Below are positions 30,159-39,811 of a stretch of 64,000 nucleotides of DNA, one piece after another. Under the pieces are notes generated by a model. That model made no database searches and was not told the origin of the DNA. It saw only the letters and a list, made by a program, of their open reading frames with translations. Position 1 is the first letter of the stretch. Every line of letters begins with the position of its first letter. The stretch spans positions 1 to 64,000 of the forward strand of contig NZ_PPRM01000008.1 of assembly GCF_002902665.1 (NCBI RefSeq), read 5' to 3'. The position numbers and the translations under genes are program-made. Source of the DNA: Macrococcoides caseolyticum (GTDB taxonomy: Bacteria > Bacillota > Bacilli > Staphylococcales > Staphylococcaceae).

Positions 30159-30341
30159 ATGCATTTTATCGGAACAGCAGTCACATTGTTCATCGTATTT
30201 TTTATTACATATATGATATGTGATCGCATAACAAATTATTTTAGAACAGTAAAACAGCCCCCTAAGTATAGATCAGCACTAGTTGGGGGCATCATCTTCT
30301 CGATTGGATTATCTATCATGCAATACTGGTCCACAATGTAA
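30159..30341 (+). CDS. Small membrane protein, 60 aa
   Basis: Unrecognised 60-residue protein with a strong GAGGTGAT ribosome binding site 5 bases before the ATG. It has two hydrophobic segments (about residues 4-22 and 39-55) joined by a basic loop (TVKQPPKYRS). It runs against its neighbours and is closed by its own terminator, so it is a stand-alone gene. Function unknown; the good translation signals make it likely to be real. Confidence 0.75.
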   Translation: MHFIGTAVTLFIVFFITYMICDRITNYFRTVKQPPKYRSALVGGIIFSIGLSIMQYWSTM

Positions 30342-30382
30342 AAAAGATGACTAGAAATATAACATTTCTAGTCATCTTTTTT
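30341..30382. terminator. Bidirectional terminator
   Basis: A near-perfect long stem (AAAAGATGACTAGAAAT arm) with a 5-base loop and T run, between the small membrane gene and rny, which converge here. Confidence 0.88.
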
Positions 30383-30416
30383 GATTCTACTCATGTCTGA
30401 CCGCTCGTGTCACGAC

Positions 30417-31976
30417 CTATTTCGCATATTCAACTGCACGCATCTCTCGCACTACAGTAACTTTTATATGTCCAGGATATTGAAGCTCTTCTTCAATCTG
30501 GTTTTTAATATCTCTTGCGATACGATGTGCTTTTAGATCATCGACTTCTTCAGGCGTTACAATGATTCTAATTTCTCTACCTGCCTGAATCGCAAATGAT
30601 TTCTCTACACCATCATAGCTCTCAGAAATTTCTTCCAGACGTTCTAAGCGACGTACATAATTCTCAAGTGTTTCACGTCTGGCACCTGGGCGTGCTGCAC
30701 TTAATGCATCTGCTGCTGCCACAAGAATAGAAATTATATTGTCTGGTTCTACGTCTCCGTGATGTGAATGAATGGCGTTAATCACTGTTGGATGTTCACG
30801 ATATTTCTTTGCAAGATCTACCCCAATTTCAACATGCGATCCCTCTACTTCATGATCAATCGCTTTTCCAATATCATGTAAAAGTCCCGCACGCTTAGCG
30901 AGCGCAACGTCTTGTCCTAGTTCTGCAGCTAACATACCAGAAAGGTGTGCAACTTCTACGGAATGTTTCAGTACATTCTGTCCGTAGCTCGTACGATATT
31001 TCATTCGTCCAAGTATCTTCACGATATCAGGATGCAGATTATGTATACCAAGTTCAAACGTTGCAGCTTCTCCTGCTTCTCGTATGATTTCATCCACAGA
31101 TTTTCTTGCCTTTTCAACCATTTCTTCAATACGACCTGGATGAATTCTTCCATCAGACACTAAAGACTCAAGCGCTGTTTTCGCAATTTCTCTTCTAATT
31201 GGATCGAATCCGGATAAGATGACCGCTTCTGGTGTGTCATCGATGATAAGATCAACACCTGTTAGCGTTTCCAACGTACGAATATTACGACCTTCTCGGC
31301 CAATGATTCTACCTTTCATCTCATCATTTGGAAGGTTAATTACAGACACTGTAGATTCAGAAGTATGTTCAGCAGCTAATCGCTGTACAGTCGTAGCTAG
31401 AAGCATTTTCGCTTTTTTATCAACATTCTGCTTTGCTTCTTGCTCCTTCTCTTTTACCATAACTGCAATATCATGCGTCAATTCTTCTTCAACCTGATCA
31501 ATAATTTCTTGCTTCGCTTCTTCTTGTGTCAGTCCGGAGATGCGTGTTAATTCTTGTTCATGCTGTGCTATGATTCCTTGAACACTTTGCTCTAACGCAT
31601 CTACATGCTGTTGCTTTTCTTCAATTTTAGATTCTTTTTGTTCTAAAAGATCATCCTTTTTATCTAAAAGGTCACTTTTACGATCTAAGTTCTCTTCTTT
31701 TTGAAGGAGTCTTGCTTCTTGTCTCGCTAAGTCTGAACGTCTTTCCTTATACTCTTCTTCCAGACGGTCATTACGTCTTTGGTATTCTTCCTTCGCTTCA
31801 AGAAGTTTCTCTTTCTTAAGACTTTCGGCTTCTTTGTTGGCCTCAGCAACGATAAAATCCGCAGTTGTTCTTGCCTGAATCTGCTGATTTGTTAATACGT
31901 TCTTCGCAACAAAATAACCGATCGCAACACCGATTATGATACTAAGCAAAATGAATAAGAGGATAGTTAAGCTCAC
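30417..31976 (-). CDS. rny: Ribonuclease Y
   Basis: Membrane-anchored endoribonuclease that starts mRNA decay. The 519-aa protein has an N-terminal membrane helix (residues 3-24), a long charged coiled coil (about 30-200), a KH domain with [15 protein letters not shown], and an HD domain with [12 protein letters not shown] near residue 365. The length is typical. It has its own promoter (32044-32072). RicA, PNPase and RNase J2 are also encoded in this window. Confidence 0.97.
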   Translation of the reverse strand: MSLTILLFILLSIIIGVAIGYFVAKNVLTNQQIQARTTADFIVAEANKEAESLKKEKLLEAKEEYQRRNDRLEEEYKERRSDLARQEARLLQKEENLDRKSDLLDKKDDLLEQKESKIEEKQQHVDALEQSVQGIIAQHEQELTRISGLTQEEAKQEIIDQVEEELTHDIAVMVKEKEQEAKQNVDKKAKMLLATTVQRLAAEHTSESTVSVINLPNDEMKGRIIGREGRNIRTLETLTGVDLIIDDTPEAVILSGFDPIRREIAKTALESLVSDGRIHPGRIEEMVEKARKSVDEIIREAGEAATFELGIHNLHPDIVKILGRMKYRTSYGQNVLKHSVEVAHLSGMLAAELGQDVALAKRAGLLHDIGKAIDHEVEGSHVEIGVDLAKKYREHPTVINAIHSHHGDVEPDNIISILVAAADALSAARPGARRETLENYVRRLERLEEISESYDGVEKSFAIQAGREIRIIVTPEEVDDLKAHRIARDIKNQIEEELQYPGHIKVTVVREMRAVEYAK

Positions 31977-32043
31977 ATAAACACCTCCTTATTTGCTTTT
32001 ATATATCAATAAAACATTATATGAAGTATATCCATATAAATTA

Positions 32044-32072
32044 ATTGTACGTTTATGAGTTATACTCGTCAA
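32044..32072 (-). promoter_or_regulatory. rny promoter
   Basis: Minus strand TTGACG (32067-32072), 17-base spacer, TACAAT (32044-32049): a strong sigma-A match placed about 70 bases before the rny ATG. Confidence 0.75.
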
Positions 32073-32226
32073 GCTGTCATCATCATTAAATATATAAATT
32101 TACATCATTTTACTCAAATTGTTGTATGAAATTTTAATTTGTTACATATTTCCTATAACATAAGTCTGATATGCACTCTCGCATATAAACTAAGTTCATA
32201 ATGACGAAAATTTATCTATAAAAAAC

Positions 32227-32256
32227 GAACGATGCTAAAAATAAATAACATCGTCC
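32227..32256 (-). terminator. Probable recA terminator
   Basis: ACGATG and CATCGT arms flank a 14-base AT-rich loop and are followed by TCGTTTTTTAT on the minus strand. The stem is short and the loop large, so it is a weaker call. Confidence 0.5.
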
Positions 32257-32302
32257 GCTATGAAATCAGGATATGCACTACGCACTGCCCTCAGGTTATT
32301 AA

Positions 32303-33364
32303 CTATTCTAACTCATCGTCGAATAACTTATCTTCTACCGGCACTTCTTCTTTCTGTGCTGATGCCTCTTCTAATGAAGCACCGACACCCATCGCCTTAC
32401 GAATCTTCTGATCGATTTCGTCACGTACTTCTGGGTTTTCTTTCAGATAAGTCTTAATATTTTCTCGCCCTTGGCCAATACGTTCTCCATCATAAGAGTA
32501 CCATGCCCCTGACTTTTGCAGCACTTCATATTCTGCACCTAAATCAACGATTTCCCCTTCACGAGAAATACCTTTGCCGTACATAATATCAACTTCTGCT
32601 ACTTTAAAAGGAGGTGCAACTTTGTTTTTAACGACCTTGATCTTTGTTCTATTACCTACAATTTCCTGCCCTTGTTTCAATTGTTCTGCACGACGTACTT
32701 CGAGACGTACTGAAGAATAGAATTTAAGCGCACGGCCACCCGGCGTTGTTTCTGGATTACCGAACATTACACCAATCTTCTCACGTACTTGGTTGATGAA
32801 TATTGCGATCGTGTTAGACTTCGATACAGAACCAGATAACTTACGTAACGCTTGAGACATAAGACGCGCTTGAAGTCCCATATGCGAGTCTCCCATCTCT
32901 CCTTCAATTTCCGCTTTAGGTGTTAAAGCTGCAACTGAATCGACCACAATAATGTCTACCGCACCACTTCTGACAAATGCTTCTGCAATTTCTAGTCCTT
33001 GTTCACCGTGGTCAGGTTGAGATAAGTAAAGGTTTTCGATATCTACTCCAAGATTCTTAGCATATACCGGATCAAGCGCATGCTCAGCATCAATAAACGC
33101 GGCAACGCCACCTTGACGCTGTACCTCTGCGATGGCATGTAGTGCCACCGTTGTCTTACCTGAACTTTCAGGACCATAAATTTCTATAATACGGCCTTTT
33201 GGATAACCACCAACACCAAGTGCACTATCTAATGTAATAGAACCGCTTGATACTGTAGAGACGTTACGGTCAGTACGATCTCCTAATTTCATTACTGCAC
33301 CTTTACCAAACGATTTTTCCATATTTTTAATAACTGTGTCTAATGCTTTTTGTCTTTCACTCAT
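32303..33364 (-). CDS. recA: Recombinase RecA
   Basis: DNA strand exchange and SOS co-protease. The 353-aa protein has Walker [10 protein letters not shown] near residue 66, the Walker B region [13 protein letters not shown], loop L2 ([22 protein letters not shown]) and an acidic C terminus. The start is ATG 33364 with GGGAGG upstream. Its leader carries a LexA-like box and promoter (33443-33493). cinA, usually the upstream neighbour in this group, is absent. Confidence 0.98.
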   Translation of the reverse strand: MSERQKALDTVIKNMEKSFGKGAVMKLGDRTDRNVSTVSSGSITLDSALGVGGYPKGRIIEIYGPESSGKTTVALHAIAEVQRQGGVAAFIDAEHALDPVYAKNLGVDIENLYLSQPDHGEQGLEIAEAFVRSGAVDIIVVDSVAALTPKAEIEGEMGDSHMGLQARLMSQALRKLSGSVSKSNTIAIFINQVREKIGVMFGNPETTPGGRALKFYSSVRLEVRRAEQLKQGQEIVGNRTKIKVVKNKVAPPFKVAEVDIMYGKGISREGEIVDLGAEYEVLQKSGAWYSYDGERIGQGRENIKTYLKENPEVRDEIDQKIRKAMGVGASLEEASAQKEEVPVEDKLFDDELE

Positions 33365-33442
33365 ATATATCCTCCCGAAGATCGATTAATAATTGTATAT
33401 TTAACTATAAAATATTTTTAGCTGTTATTTACTACATTTAAT

Positions 33443-33493
33443 ACTATACGCACTAATGCTAAAAATAGCAAGCGAAATGCGAACGTCTGTTTG
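33443..33493 (-). promoter_or_regulatory. recA promoter with LexA-like box
   Basis: Minus strand TTGCTA (33466-33471), 17-base spacer and TATAGT (33443-33448) form the promoter. CAAACAGACGTTCG at 33480-33493, just upstream of the -35, matches the Gram-positive LexA consensus CGAACRNRYGTTYC at 12 of 14 positions. SOS control is expected. Confidence 0.65.
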
Positions 33494-33599
33494 TATTTTT
33501 TGTGTAAAGATTAAAAAAATAAGAACGTGTAAGCGTTTTTATTACGGTGATATTTGAGAAAACTGAAAAATAACACGTCTAAAATTTAATTATTGCAAT

Positions 33600-33637
33600 A
33601 AAAAACATTTAGTATATTAAAAATACTAAATGTTTTT
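33600..33637 (-). terminator. Terminator after pgsA
   Basis: A 15-base arm (AAAAACATTTAGTAT) pairs fully across a 7-base loop, with a U run on the minus strand. It shows pgsA and recA are separate transcripts. Confidence 0.85.
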
Positions 33638-33640
33638 ATG

Positions 33641-34222
33641 CTACTTTGAATTTTTAAATACATCGCGTCCGTGATAAAAATATTCAATTCCAGATAATAC
33701 AGTGAAGAATACTGCTACATACATCAGAAGATAACCACTGTTAAGACCTGTCCACTCTGAAAATGGTTCATTAAGCAAAAGTAATGTCATCGCAAGCATA
33801 GTTACAGCCGTTTTGATCTTTCCTAATTGTCCTGCTGCAGACACGAACCCTTGTTCAATCTGTAAAAGACGAAGCCCTGTAACTGCAAATTCACGTGCAA
33901 TAATTACAATTGCCACCCATGAAGATATTGCATCAAGCTCAACTAATGCTATCAGACCACTTGAAACAAGTAATTTATCTGCTAATGGATCTAGAAATTT
34001 CCCCATATTCGTTACGAGCTGCCATTTGCGCGCCAAATAGCCATCTATCCAGTCCGTCAGCGAAGCAAAAATAAAAATTAATGCTGCAATAAACTGTTCG
34101 ATGCGCATCACTTCAGACCCGAGCACAGAAATATCACCCATATTGAAATCTGAAAGTAAGAACACTAGAAATATCGGTATTAAAAGTACCCTCGCTACTG
34201 TAATTTGATTTGGTATATTCAT
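33641..34222 (-). CDS. pgsA: CDP-diacylglycerol-glycerol-3-phosphate 3-phosphatidyltransferase
   Basis: Makes phosphatidylglycerol phosphate, the first step to PG and cardiolipin, in the membrane. The 193-aa protein has several membrane helices and the CDP-alcohol transferase motif [10 protein letters not shown] followed by [10 protein letters not shown]. Start is ATG 34222 (MNIPNQITV), identical to the staphylococcal start and with AGGAT well spaced; ATG 34231 overlaps the ribosome binding site. It follows the RodZ-like gene by 16 bases. Confidence 0.95.
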   Translation of the reverse strand: MNIPNQITVARVLLIPIFLVFLLSDFNMGDISVLGSEVMRIEQFIAALIFIFASLTDWIDGYLARKWQLVTNMGKFLDPLADKLLVSSGLIALVELDAISSWVAIVIIAREFAVTGLRLLQIEQGFVSAAGQLGKIKTAVTMLAMTLLLLNEPFSEWTGLNSGYLLMYVAVFFTVLSGIEYFYHGRDVFKNSK

Positions 34223-34238
34223 TTTATTCATCCTAACT

Positions 34239-35060
34239 CTAATTTTTTGAAACTTTGAAGAAATAAGTTCGTGTGATAAGATTCTCCGCTTCCTTTGGAA
34301 CCGAAACTTTCTGGTTATTGATATAGATATCTACTGAAGTAGAGTTACCTGAAATAATCGTTACTTCTTTCGCCTCTTTATCAATCTTGAAACTCTGCTC
34401 TTTAATTTCATTGTATACGTAGTTCTTGTTCTTATCATCAAATACCTGGACCCATGTCGGCATCTTAGAAACAATCTTCACGGTCAGGGGTTGCTGTGAT
34501 TTAACTTCATAGGTTAAATTACTGCCATCAAAGTTTTTATATGTCAGACTTGTTTCAGGTTTCACCTGCTTTTTTATAGCTGGTTTGTCAACCTTTGATA
34601 CAGGTTCTTGTTTCTTTTCAACGGAGATGTTACGTGAAGGATTGAGAGAAGCAGGTTTAAACATCTCATCTTTATTTGTAAAGAGCAGTTGACTGAGCAT
34701 CCATATGATGAAAAGAACACCTAAGCCCGCAATAATGAAATAAAACAATTTACGCGTTGAATCATCATTTTCTGTAGTATGCGTCGCCTTTAAAGCATCT
34801 ATTGCTTCTTTAGCCGATATTTTTTTGACCGGAAGTTCTGATTCATGCTGTTTAATCAATTCTTTCCCATTAAGATTTACACAACGCGCATATTTTTCAA
34901 TGAAACCTCGTGTATAATCTGGATTTGGCAGGTGTTCAAAATTATTCTTCTCAATCATTTCAATATATTTTTTTTGGATTTTAATTTTCTTTTCAAGGTC
35001 GATTAATGTCATACCAAGAGACTCACGTTTAGATCTTAGAATTTGCCCAATTTGTTTCAT
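34239..35060 (-). CDS. rodZ: RodZ-like HTH membrane protein (YmfM)
   Basis: The 273-aa protein has an N-terminal Xre-like helix-turn-helix ([20 protein letters not shown], about residues 4-23; then [13 protein letters not shown]), a linker, one membrane helix (about 105-125), a lysine/proline-rich extracytoplasmic region and a C-terminal beta domain (about 185-270). This matches RodZ, which links the cell-shape machinery to the membrane. Cocci have RodZ too, where it is thought to affect division or peptidoglycan synthesis. It precedes pgsA as in relatives. Confidence 0.88.
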   Translation of the reverse strand: MKQIGQILRSKRESLGMTLIDLEKKIKIQKKYIEMIEKNNFEHLPNPDYTRGFIEKYARCVNLNGKELIKQHESELPVKKISAKEAIDALKATHTTENDDSTRKLFYFIIAGLGVLFIIWMLSQLLFTNKDEMFKPASLNPSRNISVEKKQEPVSKVDKPAIKKQVKPETSLTYKNFDGSNLTYEVKSQQPLTVKIVSKMPTWVQVFDDKNKNYVYNEIKEQSFKIDKEAKEVTIISGNSTSVDIYINNQKVSVPKEAENLITRTYFFKVSKN

Positions 35061-35075
35061 TAAAGTGCTCCTTTA

Positions 35076-35867
35076 TTAAAAAAATCCAAACTCATCGTTA
35101 TCAAACAAATTATTTTTAGATAATTGTTCATAAGTAATTTCCTGAGTTTCAGTTTCACGAACCTCAATAATATAATCAAAATCATCTAATGTATAATCGG
35201 TTTTTTGTACAAATAGATCAGGATGTTCGACCACTTTCGTTGCAGGTAGTGCCATCACTTCACGGATTAGATCCAGGTGCTCTGGCTTTTGTCGGATTGA
35301 AAGCGCACCGTCTATTATGTAAATATGACTGTCATCATATTCTCCTTTAAATAAAGAATTACGCACTGTCTGCTTAATCATTGTCGAAGAAATAAATAAC
35401 CATTTCTTATGTGCACATACACTTGCAGCAACAATAGATTCTGTCTTCCCTACACGCGGCATCCCTCTAATTCCAATCAATCGATGTCCATCTTCTTTAA
35501 AGAGTTCTGCCATTAGATCAACCAGTATTCCCAGTTCTTTACGAACAAAGCGAAAAGTATTTTTCTCATGGGTATCCTTCTGTATATACTGCCCATGACG
35601 CACTGCAAGACGATCTGTCAATCTCGGTTTACGCAGCTTAACGATTTCAATATCATCAAGTTGACTGATAATATGTTCAAATCGTTTCACCTTCTCAACA
35701 TCATCTGTCTTAATGAGCAGTCCACGCTTTCCCTGATCAACACCATTAATCGTAATAATACTGATGCCAAGTGCTCCTAGTAGACTTGATACATCACCTA
35801 GAAGTCCCGCACGATTAATCACTATCTCATATTCGAGGTACCATTCCTTCTTTAAAGTTTGTTCCAT
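35076..35867 (-). CDS. ymfK: DUF3388 protein YmfK, ACT domain plus P-loop-like motif
   Basis: Conserved Firmicute protein of unknown function. The 263-aa protein starts with an ACT-like domain (EYEIVINRAGLLGDVSSLLG, about residues 10-29) and later has GMPRVGKTES (about residue 133), which fits a Walker A pattern GxxxxGKT. That suggests a small-molecule-sensing domain coupled to nucleotide binding (inference). Start is ATG 35867 with AGGAGG upstream; an in-frame start at 35897 lies before that site. It follows ymfI by 10 bases. Confidence 0.85.
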   Translation of the reverse strand: MEQTLKKEWYLEYEIVINRAGLLGDVSSLLGALGISIITINGVDQGKRGLLIKTDDVEKVKRFEHIISQLDDIEIVKLRKPRLTDRLAVRHGQYIQKDTHEKNTFRFVRKELGILVDLMAELFKEDGHRLIGIRGMPRVGKTESIVAASVCAHKKWLFISSTMIKQTVRNSLFKGEYDDSHIYIIDGALSIRQKPEHLDLIREVMALPATKVVEHPDLFVQKTDYTLDDFDYIIEVRETETQEITYEQLSKNNLFDNDEFGFF

Positions 35868-35877
35868 TCGTTTCCTC

Positions 35878-36585
35878 CTATATATACCAGCCACCATTAA
35901 TACGTATTACAGTGCCTGTTGTGGTATGGCTATACTGGTGTAACAGAGCACGTACAAAATGGCTGATTTCTACTGGCTGGACACATTTTTTTTGAGGGAT
36001 CTGTTCAATGATGCTTTCAACATCATCTTCAAGTGCATCCGTCATTCTTCCGGTAACGAGGCCCGGTGCAATAATATTTGCAGTAATATTTGTTTGCGCA
36101 TATTCTTTAGCGATGGACTTTATAAAGCCGATTTGTGCCGCTTTGAAACCACTATAGATGCTTTCCATGCTGCTCCCTGTTTCACCCCATATAGAACTAA
36201 TTACAATAATTCTACCATTATTCCCTTGTAATAAGCCATTAGAAGTATATTGAACGCACTTCACAAGGTTAAAGAAATGAATCGCGTACTGTTCATGAAT
36301 TTTATCATCTGTGACATCGCGAAGTTCTGAAAAATAGGACTTACCAGCAACATAGATTAAACCATCAAGATGCGCTGTCATCCATGTTTCAAAAGGATTC
36401 TTCTGCAGAGGAACCGATAAGTCAAGGTGTAAAAAAGAAATTGCCTGACCACTAAACTGTTCTTTTAACCGCCTAATATCTGCACTAAAGTACTGCGCGA
36501 TGACTTCATGTCCATCCAATAGCAAATCCCGTGTAATCTGACTGCCGATATCTCCGCTCGCTCCAATAACCATATATTTACCCAT
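35878..36585 (-). CDS. ymfI: Short-chain dehydrogenase YmfI
   Basis: SDR oxidoreductase. Bacillus YmfI reduces a carbonyl intermediate during modification of elongation factor P. The 235-aa protein has the nucleotide motif GASGDIGSQI (residue 8 on), the catalytic Ser in VISSIWGE and the YSGFK dyad, then PGLVTGRM. It overlaps ymfH by 8 bases and belongs to the ymfF-ymfH-ymfI-ymfK set. Whether EF-P is modified in this organism cannot be judged here. Confidence 0.85.
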   Translation of the reverse strand: MGKYMVIGASGDIGSQITRDLLLDGHEVIAQYFSADIRRLKEQFSGQAISFLHLDLSVPLQKNPFETWMTAHLDGLIYVAGKSYFSELRDVTDDKIHEQYAIHFFNLVKCVQYTSNGLLQGNNGRIIVISSIWGETGSSMESIYSGFKAAQIGFIKSIAKEYAQTNITANIIAPGLVTGRMTDALEDDVESIIEQIPQKKCVQPVEISHFVRALLHQYSHTTTGTVIRINGGWYI

Positions 36586-37846
36586 TCGGTAGCATCCTAC
36601 TATCTGTAATTGAGGCTGATGCTATCGCTGTCTTATACGTTGATATACAGTCCTCGAGTTGTAGCTGATTGAGTATTGGTAATAAATCAAAGAGAATATC
36701 TCCATTGAAGAAATAACGTGTAAACTGATTAGCAATATATTCAGGACTATTCATACTGGAAACATATTCACCTATTGTCTGTTTTATCAGTCGTCTAAAG
36801 GACGCTTCATCATTCAACGTTTCAAAATGATTCAGCTGTAACAAGATACGCTTCTTCAGTTCTTCAATATTATCGCTTGCACCAGCGATTAATATATGAG
36901 AAAACGTAGGTTCAATAATAAAACTATACCCAAACGTGTCATCGATGAGGTGTTCATCTAATAGCGTCTGATAAAAATCAGTCTGCTCTCCAAATAAAAG
37001 ATCTAATGCAAAAAGCATTTCCATTTCAATTTTCATATGGGATTCATGTCGATGATGAACATTCGTCTTAATACCAAGCATCAACTTATCTTTTTGTATA
37101 CTTGCCTTTGATTGGATCATCGATGCATACACTTCTGTCGGTTCATCAATCTTCATAAGTTCAGCTGGAACGTATTTATCTCTTTTTATACCTAAACCAT
37201 TAACATATTGGTACATTTCTTCCGGCGCTACATCTCCTACGATAAACATGACCATGTTCTCAGGATGATAAAAGGTCTCATAGCATTGATATAAAGTAGT
37301 GTCAGTAATTTCAGAGATACTTTCTATCGTACCTGCGATATCATATTTTACGGGATGCTGATGATACATCGCATTTAAAGTCTGATAATAGAGCTTATAG
37401 TTGGGCTGGTCTTGATACATCTTAATTTCTTCAGCAATGATACCCACTTCTTTGTGCACACTTTCTGGCGTAAAATATGGGGTATCAAGCATATGCATTA
37501 ATAGCTTGATATTTTCTTTCAGACTTTCGACAGTCGTAAACAAATAGCTCGTTCGGTCATACGATGTAAATGCATTAGCAGAACTGCCATGCTCAGAAAA
37601 TTCATTGAACATGTCTCCGTCTTCTTTTTCAAACATCTTATGTTCAAGAAAATGTGCAATCCCTTTTGGCATATGTATCAACTGGTCATCGAGATAAAAA
37701 TCATTATGTATAGAGCCATATTTAGCGGTTAAAGTAACATAGGACTTTTTAAATCCCTTTTTAGGGATGATAAATAAATCAAGTCCATTATCAAGCTGAT
37801 ATTCATAAAGTGATTCATCTATAGAACGATAGTATGTTTTCTTCAT
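36578..37846 (-). CDS. ymfH: M16-family zinc peptidase YmfH
   Basis: The 422-aa protein keeps the inverted zinc motif HFLEH at residues 65-69 and a downstream glutamate in EVGIIAEEIKMYQD, so it looks catalytically competent. With YmfF it resembles the two-subunit M16B peptidases in which one subunit is active. Its start shares a base with the ymfF stop. Substrate unknown; relatives process small peptides. Confidence 0.88.
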   Translation of the reverse strand: MKKTYYRSIDESLYEYQLDNGLDLFIIPKKGFKKSYVTLTAKYGSIHNDFYLDDQLIHMPKGIAHFLEHKMFEKEDGDMFNEFSEHGSSANAFTSYDRTSYLFTTVESLKENIKLLMHMLDTPYFTPESVHKEVGIIAEEIKMYQDQPNYKLYYQTLNAMYHQHPVKYDIAGTIESISEITDTTLYQCYETFYHPENMVMFIVGDVAPEEMYQYVNGLGIKRDKYVPAELMKIDEPTEVYASMIQSKASIQKDKLMLGIKTNVHHRHESHMKIEMEMLFALDLLFGEQTDFYQTLLDEHLIDDTFGYSFIIEPTFSHILIAGASDNIEELKKRILLQLNHFETLNDEASFRRLIKQTIGEYVSSMNSPEYIANQFTRYFFNGDILFDLLPILNQLQLEDCISTYKTAIASASITDSRMLPNG

Positions 37847-39078
37847 TATTGCACCTCACTCGCTAGACAATATATTGTGTGAAAATATCCAGTCTTCGCT
37901 AAATTTACGATGTCAGCCTTTGTCACAGCTTGAATACCTTCTATCCATTGTTGCTGTGAGATTTCAGACCCAAATGTATTAGAAAAACTTGTTTCTACAA
38001 ATCCTTTCGGACGATCCATTGACTCAAGTCGGCTGTTGATAATCAGTCTTTTTGACAAATCTACCATCTTTTCTTCAATCTCACCACTTTTTATCATTTC
38101 AAATTGATTTTGAATCGTTTCGATTGCATGTGCTTTGTTTTGCTGATTTACACCTGCAAGTACATACATTAATCCATTACGCGCATCGATCTGGCTATGT
38201 ATTTGATAAGCTAGGCTCAATTTTTCTCTAACGTTCATAAAGAGCATACTGGACGCATCTCCACCAAAGAGATGATTCAATACGATAAAGCTGAAGTACG
38301 ATCTGTCTGGGTGATGCACTTCAAACTTCATACCTATATTAAGACGCGCTTGAGTGGTATCGATTGTTTCCTCAACGTAATGCGTCTCCTTATTAAATAC
38401 AAGTCTGCTATCATTTAAAGTTACCGTTGACGAATCGAGCTGTATATATTTTTCATAAAGTGACTCAATCTCTTGTGAGTCGATTTCACCTACTGCATAG
38501 AAATAAATTTCATCTTCTTGTTTCATCTTCTGAAAGGCTTGATATAAAGTGCTGCCATCAATACTGTCCAGCTGATGTTCATCGCCAAAGCTTGGTAGTC
38601 GGTTTGGGTCCTCCGGAAACATTGTATGCAGCAACTGATAAAATCCATATTGACCAACATTTTCTTTTATCGCTAAAAATTTATTCTTTAATAAGCGTTT
38701 TTCTTGATTCACAAGCCGTGTATTAAAGGTCTGTTTCTGCACATTTGGAAAGTACAGTACTTCGTGCAATAATTTAAAAGCTTCTTCAAGTAAGTTTGTG
38801 TCTGTTAAGTATTTATCGTTAACAATATCTATACCTAAAGTAATGACATGTGCATTGTTCTGTTTTAAAACAGAGCTGTATAAGTTTGCCCCATACAGCT
38901 CTGACAGATGATTCATCATCTCTATTTCTGTAGGGTACTTCTGTGAAGTTTTCTGTATTAACTTTGATAATACACTTCTTGCTGTCATTGTGGATTCATC
39001 AAGTGGTGCTTTAAATTTCATTACGAGCGATATCGTCTTAAATTGAGAAGTATTTAAATAATTCATGTGATGTGACAT
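37846..39078 (-). CDS. ymfF: M16-family peptidase-like protein YmfF, inactive subunit
   Basis: The 410-aa protein has the M16 fold landmarks (SVLSKLIQKTS, HLSELYGA, NHLFGGDASSMLF) but lacks the HxxEH zinc motif. It is probably the non-catalytic partner of YmfH. Start ATG 39078 has AGGTGAA at good distance. It is located between gntR and ymfH, as in Bacillus and Staphylococcus. Confidence 0.87.
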   Translation of the reverse strand: MSHHMNYLNTSQFKTISLVMKFKAPLDESTMTARSVLSKLIQKTSQKYPTEIEMMNHLSELYGANLYSSVLKQNNAHVITLGIDIVNDKYLTDTNLLEEAFKLLHEVLYFPNVQKQTFNTRLVNQEKRLLKNKFLAIKENVGQYGFYQLLHTMFPEDPNRLPSFGDEHQLDSIDGSTLYQAFQKMKQEDEIYFYAVGEIDSQEIESLYEKYIQLDSSTVTLNDSRLVFNKETHYVEETIDTTQARLNIGMKFEVHHPDRSYFSFIVLNHLFGGDASSMLFMNVREKLSLAYQIHSQIDARNGLMYVLAGVNQQNKAHAIETIQNQFEMIKSGEIEEKMVDLSKRLIINSRLESMDRPKGFVETSFSNTFGSEISQQQWIEGIQAVTKADIVNLAKTGYFHTIYCLASEVQ

Positions 39079-39086
39079 GTATTCAC

Positions 39087-39800
39087 CTAACCTTTCTTTG
39101 TGCGTCTTACTTTAAACTTCACTTGACTCGATTTAAAATAATTCATCGAATAAAGTACAGGTTCGTGATTATCGTTATAATGAATCTGTTTGAAAAGGAG
39201 TAAACTGTCTTTAGGCGCACAATCCAGCGCATTAGATATGTAAGGCTCATAGCCAATCGATTCTATCTCAGTCGCAGCGTAGCTGATGGCTAACCCTGCA
39301 TCCATAAGTGCGTCAAATAATGAGCGTGAATTGATTCCACTATCCATTTCAAAATTCATCATATCAATTTTATCCAGACAATAAACAACCGGGGTTTCAT
39401 CGGCTGTGCGAATACGTTCGATAACCGTAACTTTTCGTTCATCATCTATACGCAGCACTCTTTTATCATCTAGCGATGGTTGTTCAATATCTTGACTGAT
39501 AACGAGAGTACCCGCGACATAACCTGCTTCTTCAATCATAGAAGTAATACTCTTTAGTTCATCAACCGGATAGTTAAACGGGGGCCTCTCCTTAACAAAA
39601 TAACCTTCCTGAAAGTGTTCAGTTATAATTTGCTCAGTTATAAGTTCATGAAATGCGAGCTCAATAGCATCGCGTGATATATTTAACTGTCTTGAAATCT
39701 CATATTGAGAGGGTAACGGTTTATGACTATTGAAATCTCCTGAATAAATCTTTGATAGAATCCAGTCCTTCGTATAGACAACTTCATGATTTACAGACAA
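39087..39800 (-). CDS. GntR/UTRA-family transcriptional regulator
   Basis: The 237-aa protein has an N-terminal winged helix (PLPSQYEISRQLNISRDAIELAF, about residues 24-46) and a C-terminal UTRA effector domain (from about residue 85). The effector is unknown. The start is probably TTG 39800, 8 bases after GGAG; no closer ATG fits. Staphylococci have a similar regulator in the same place between ftsK and ymfF. Confidence 0.87.
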   Translation of the reverse strand: MSVNHEVVYTKDWILSKIYSGDFNSHKPLPSQYEISRQLNISRDAIELAFHELITEQIITEHFQEGYFVKERPPFNYPVDELKSITSMIEEAGYVAGTLVISQDIEQPSLDDKRVLRIDDERKVTVIERIRTADETPVVYCLDKIDMMNFEMDSGINSRSLFDALMDAGLAISYAATEIESIGYEPYISNALDCAPKDSLLLFKQIHYNDNHEPVLYSMNYFKSSQVKFKVRRTKKG

Positions 39801-39811
39801 TGTTAACGCTC

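Larger units (their letters stand above)
31977..32302. other. Intergenic region between recA and rny
   Basis: AT-rich spacer of 326 bases. It holds the rny promoter (32044-32072) and a probable recA terminator (32227-32256). I see no further ORF with a ribosome binding site in it. Confidence 0.6.

Noticed and set aside
33525-33540. cre-like TGTAAGCGTTTTTA between recA and pgsA
   Set aside because: The second half-site lacks the conserved CA and it is not placed on a convincing promoter.
37846-39078. ymfF as a decayed peptidase because HxxEH is absent
   Set aside because: YmfF proteins normally lack the zinc motif and pair with YmfH, which keeps it; the reading frame is intact.
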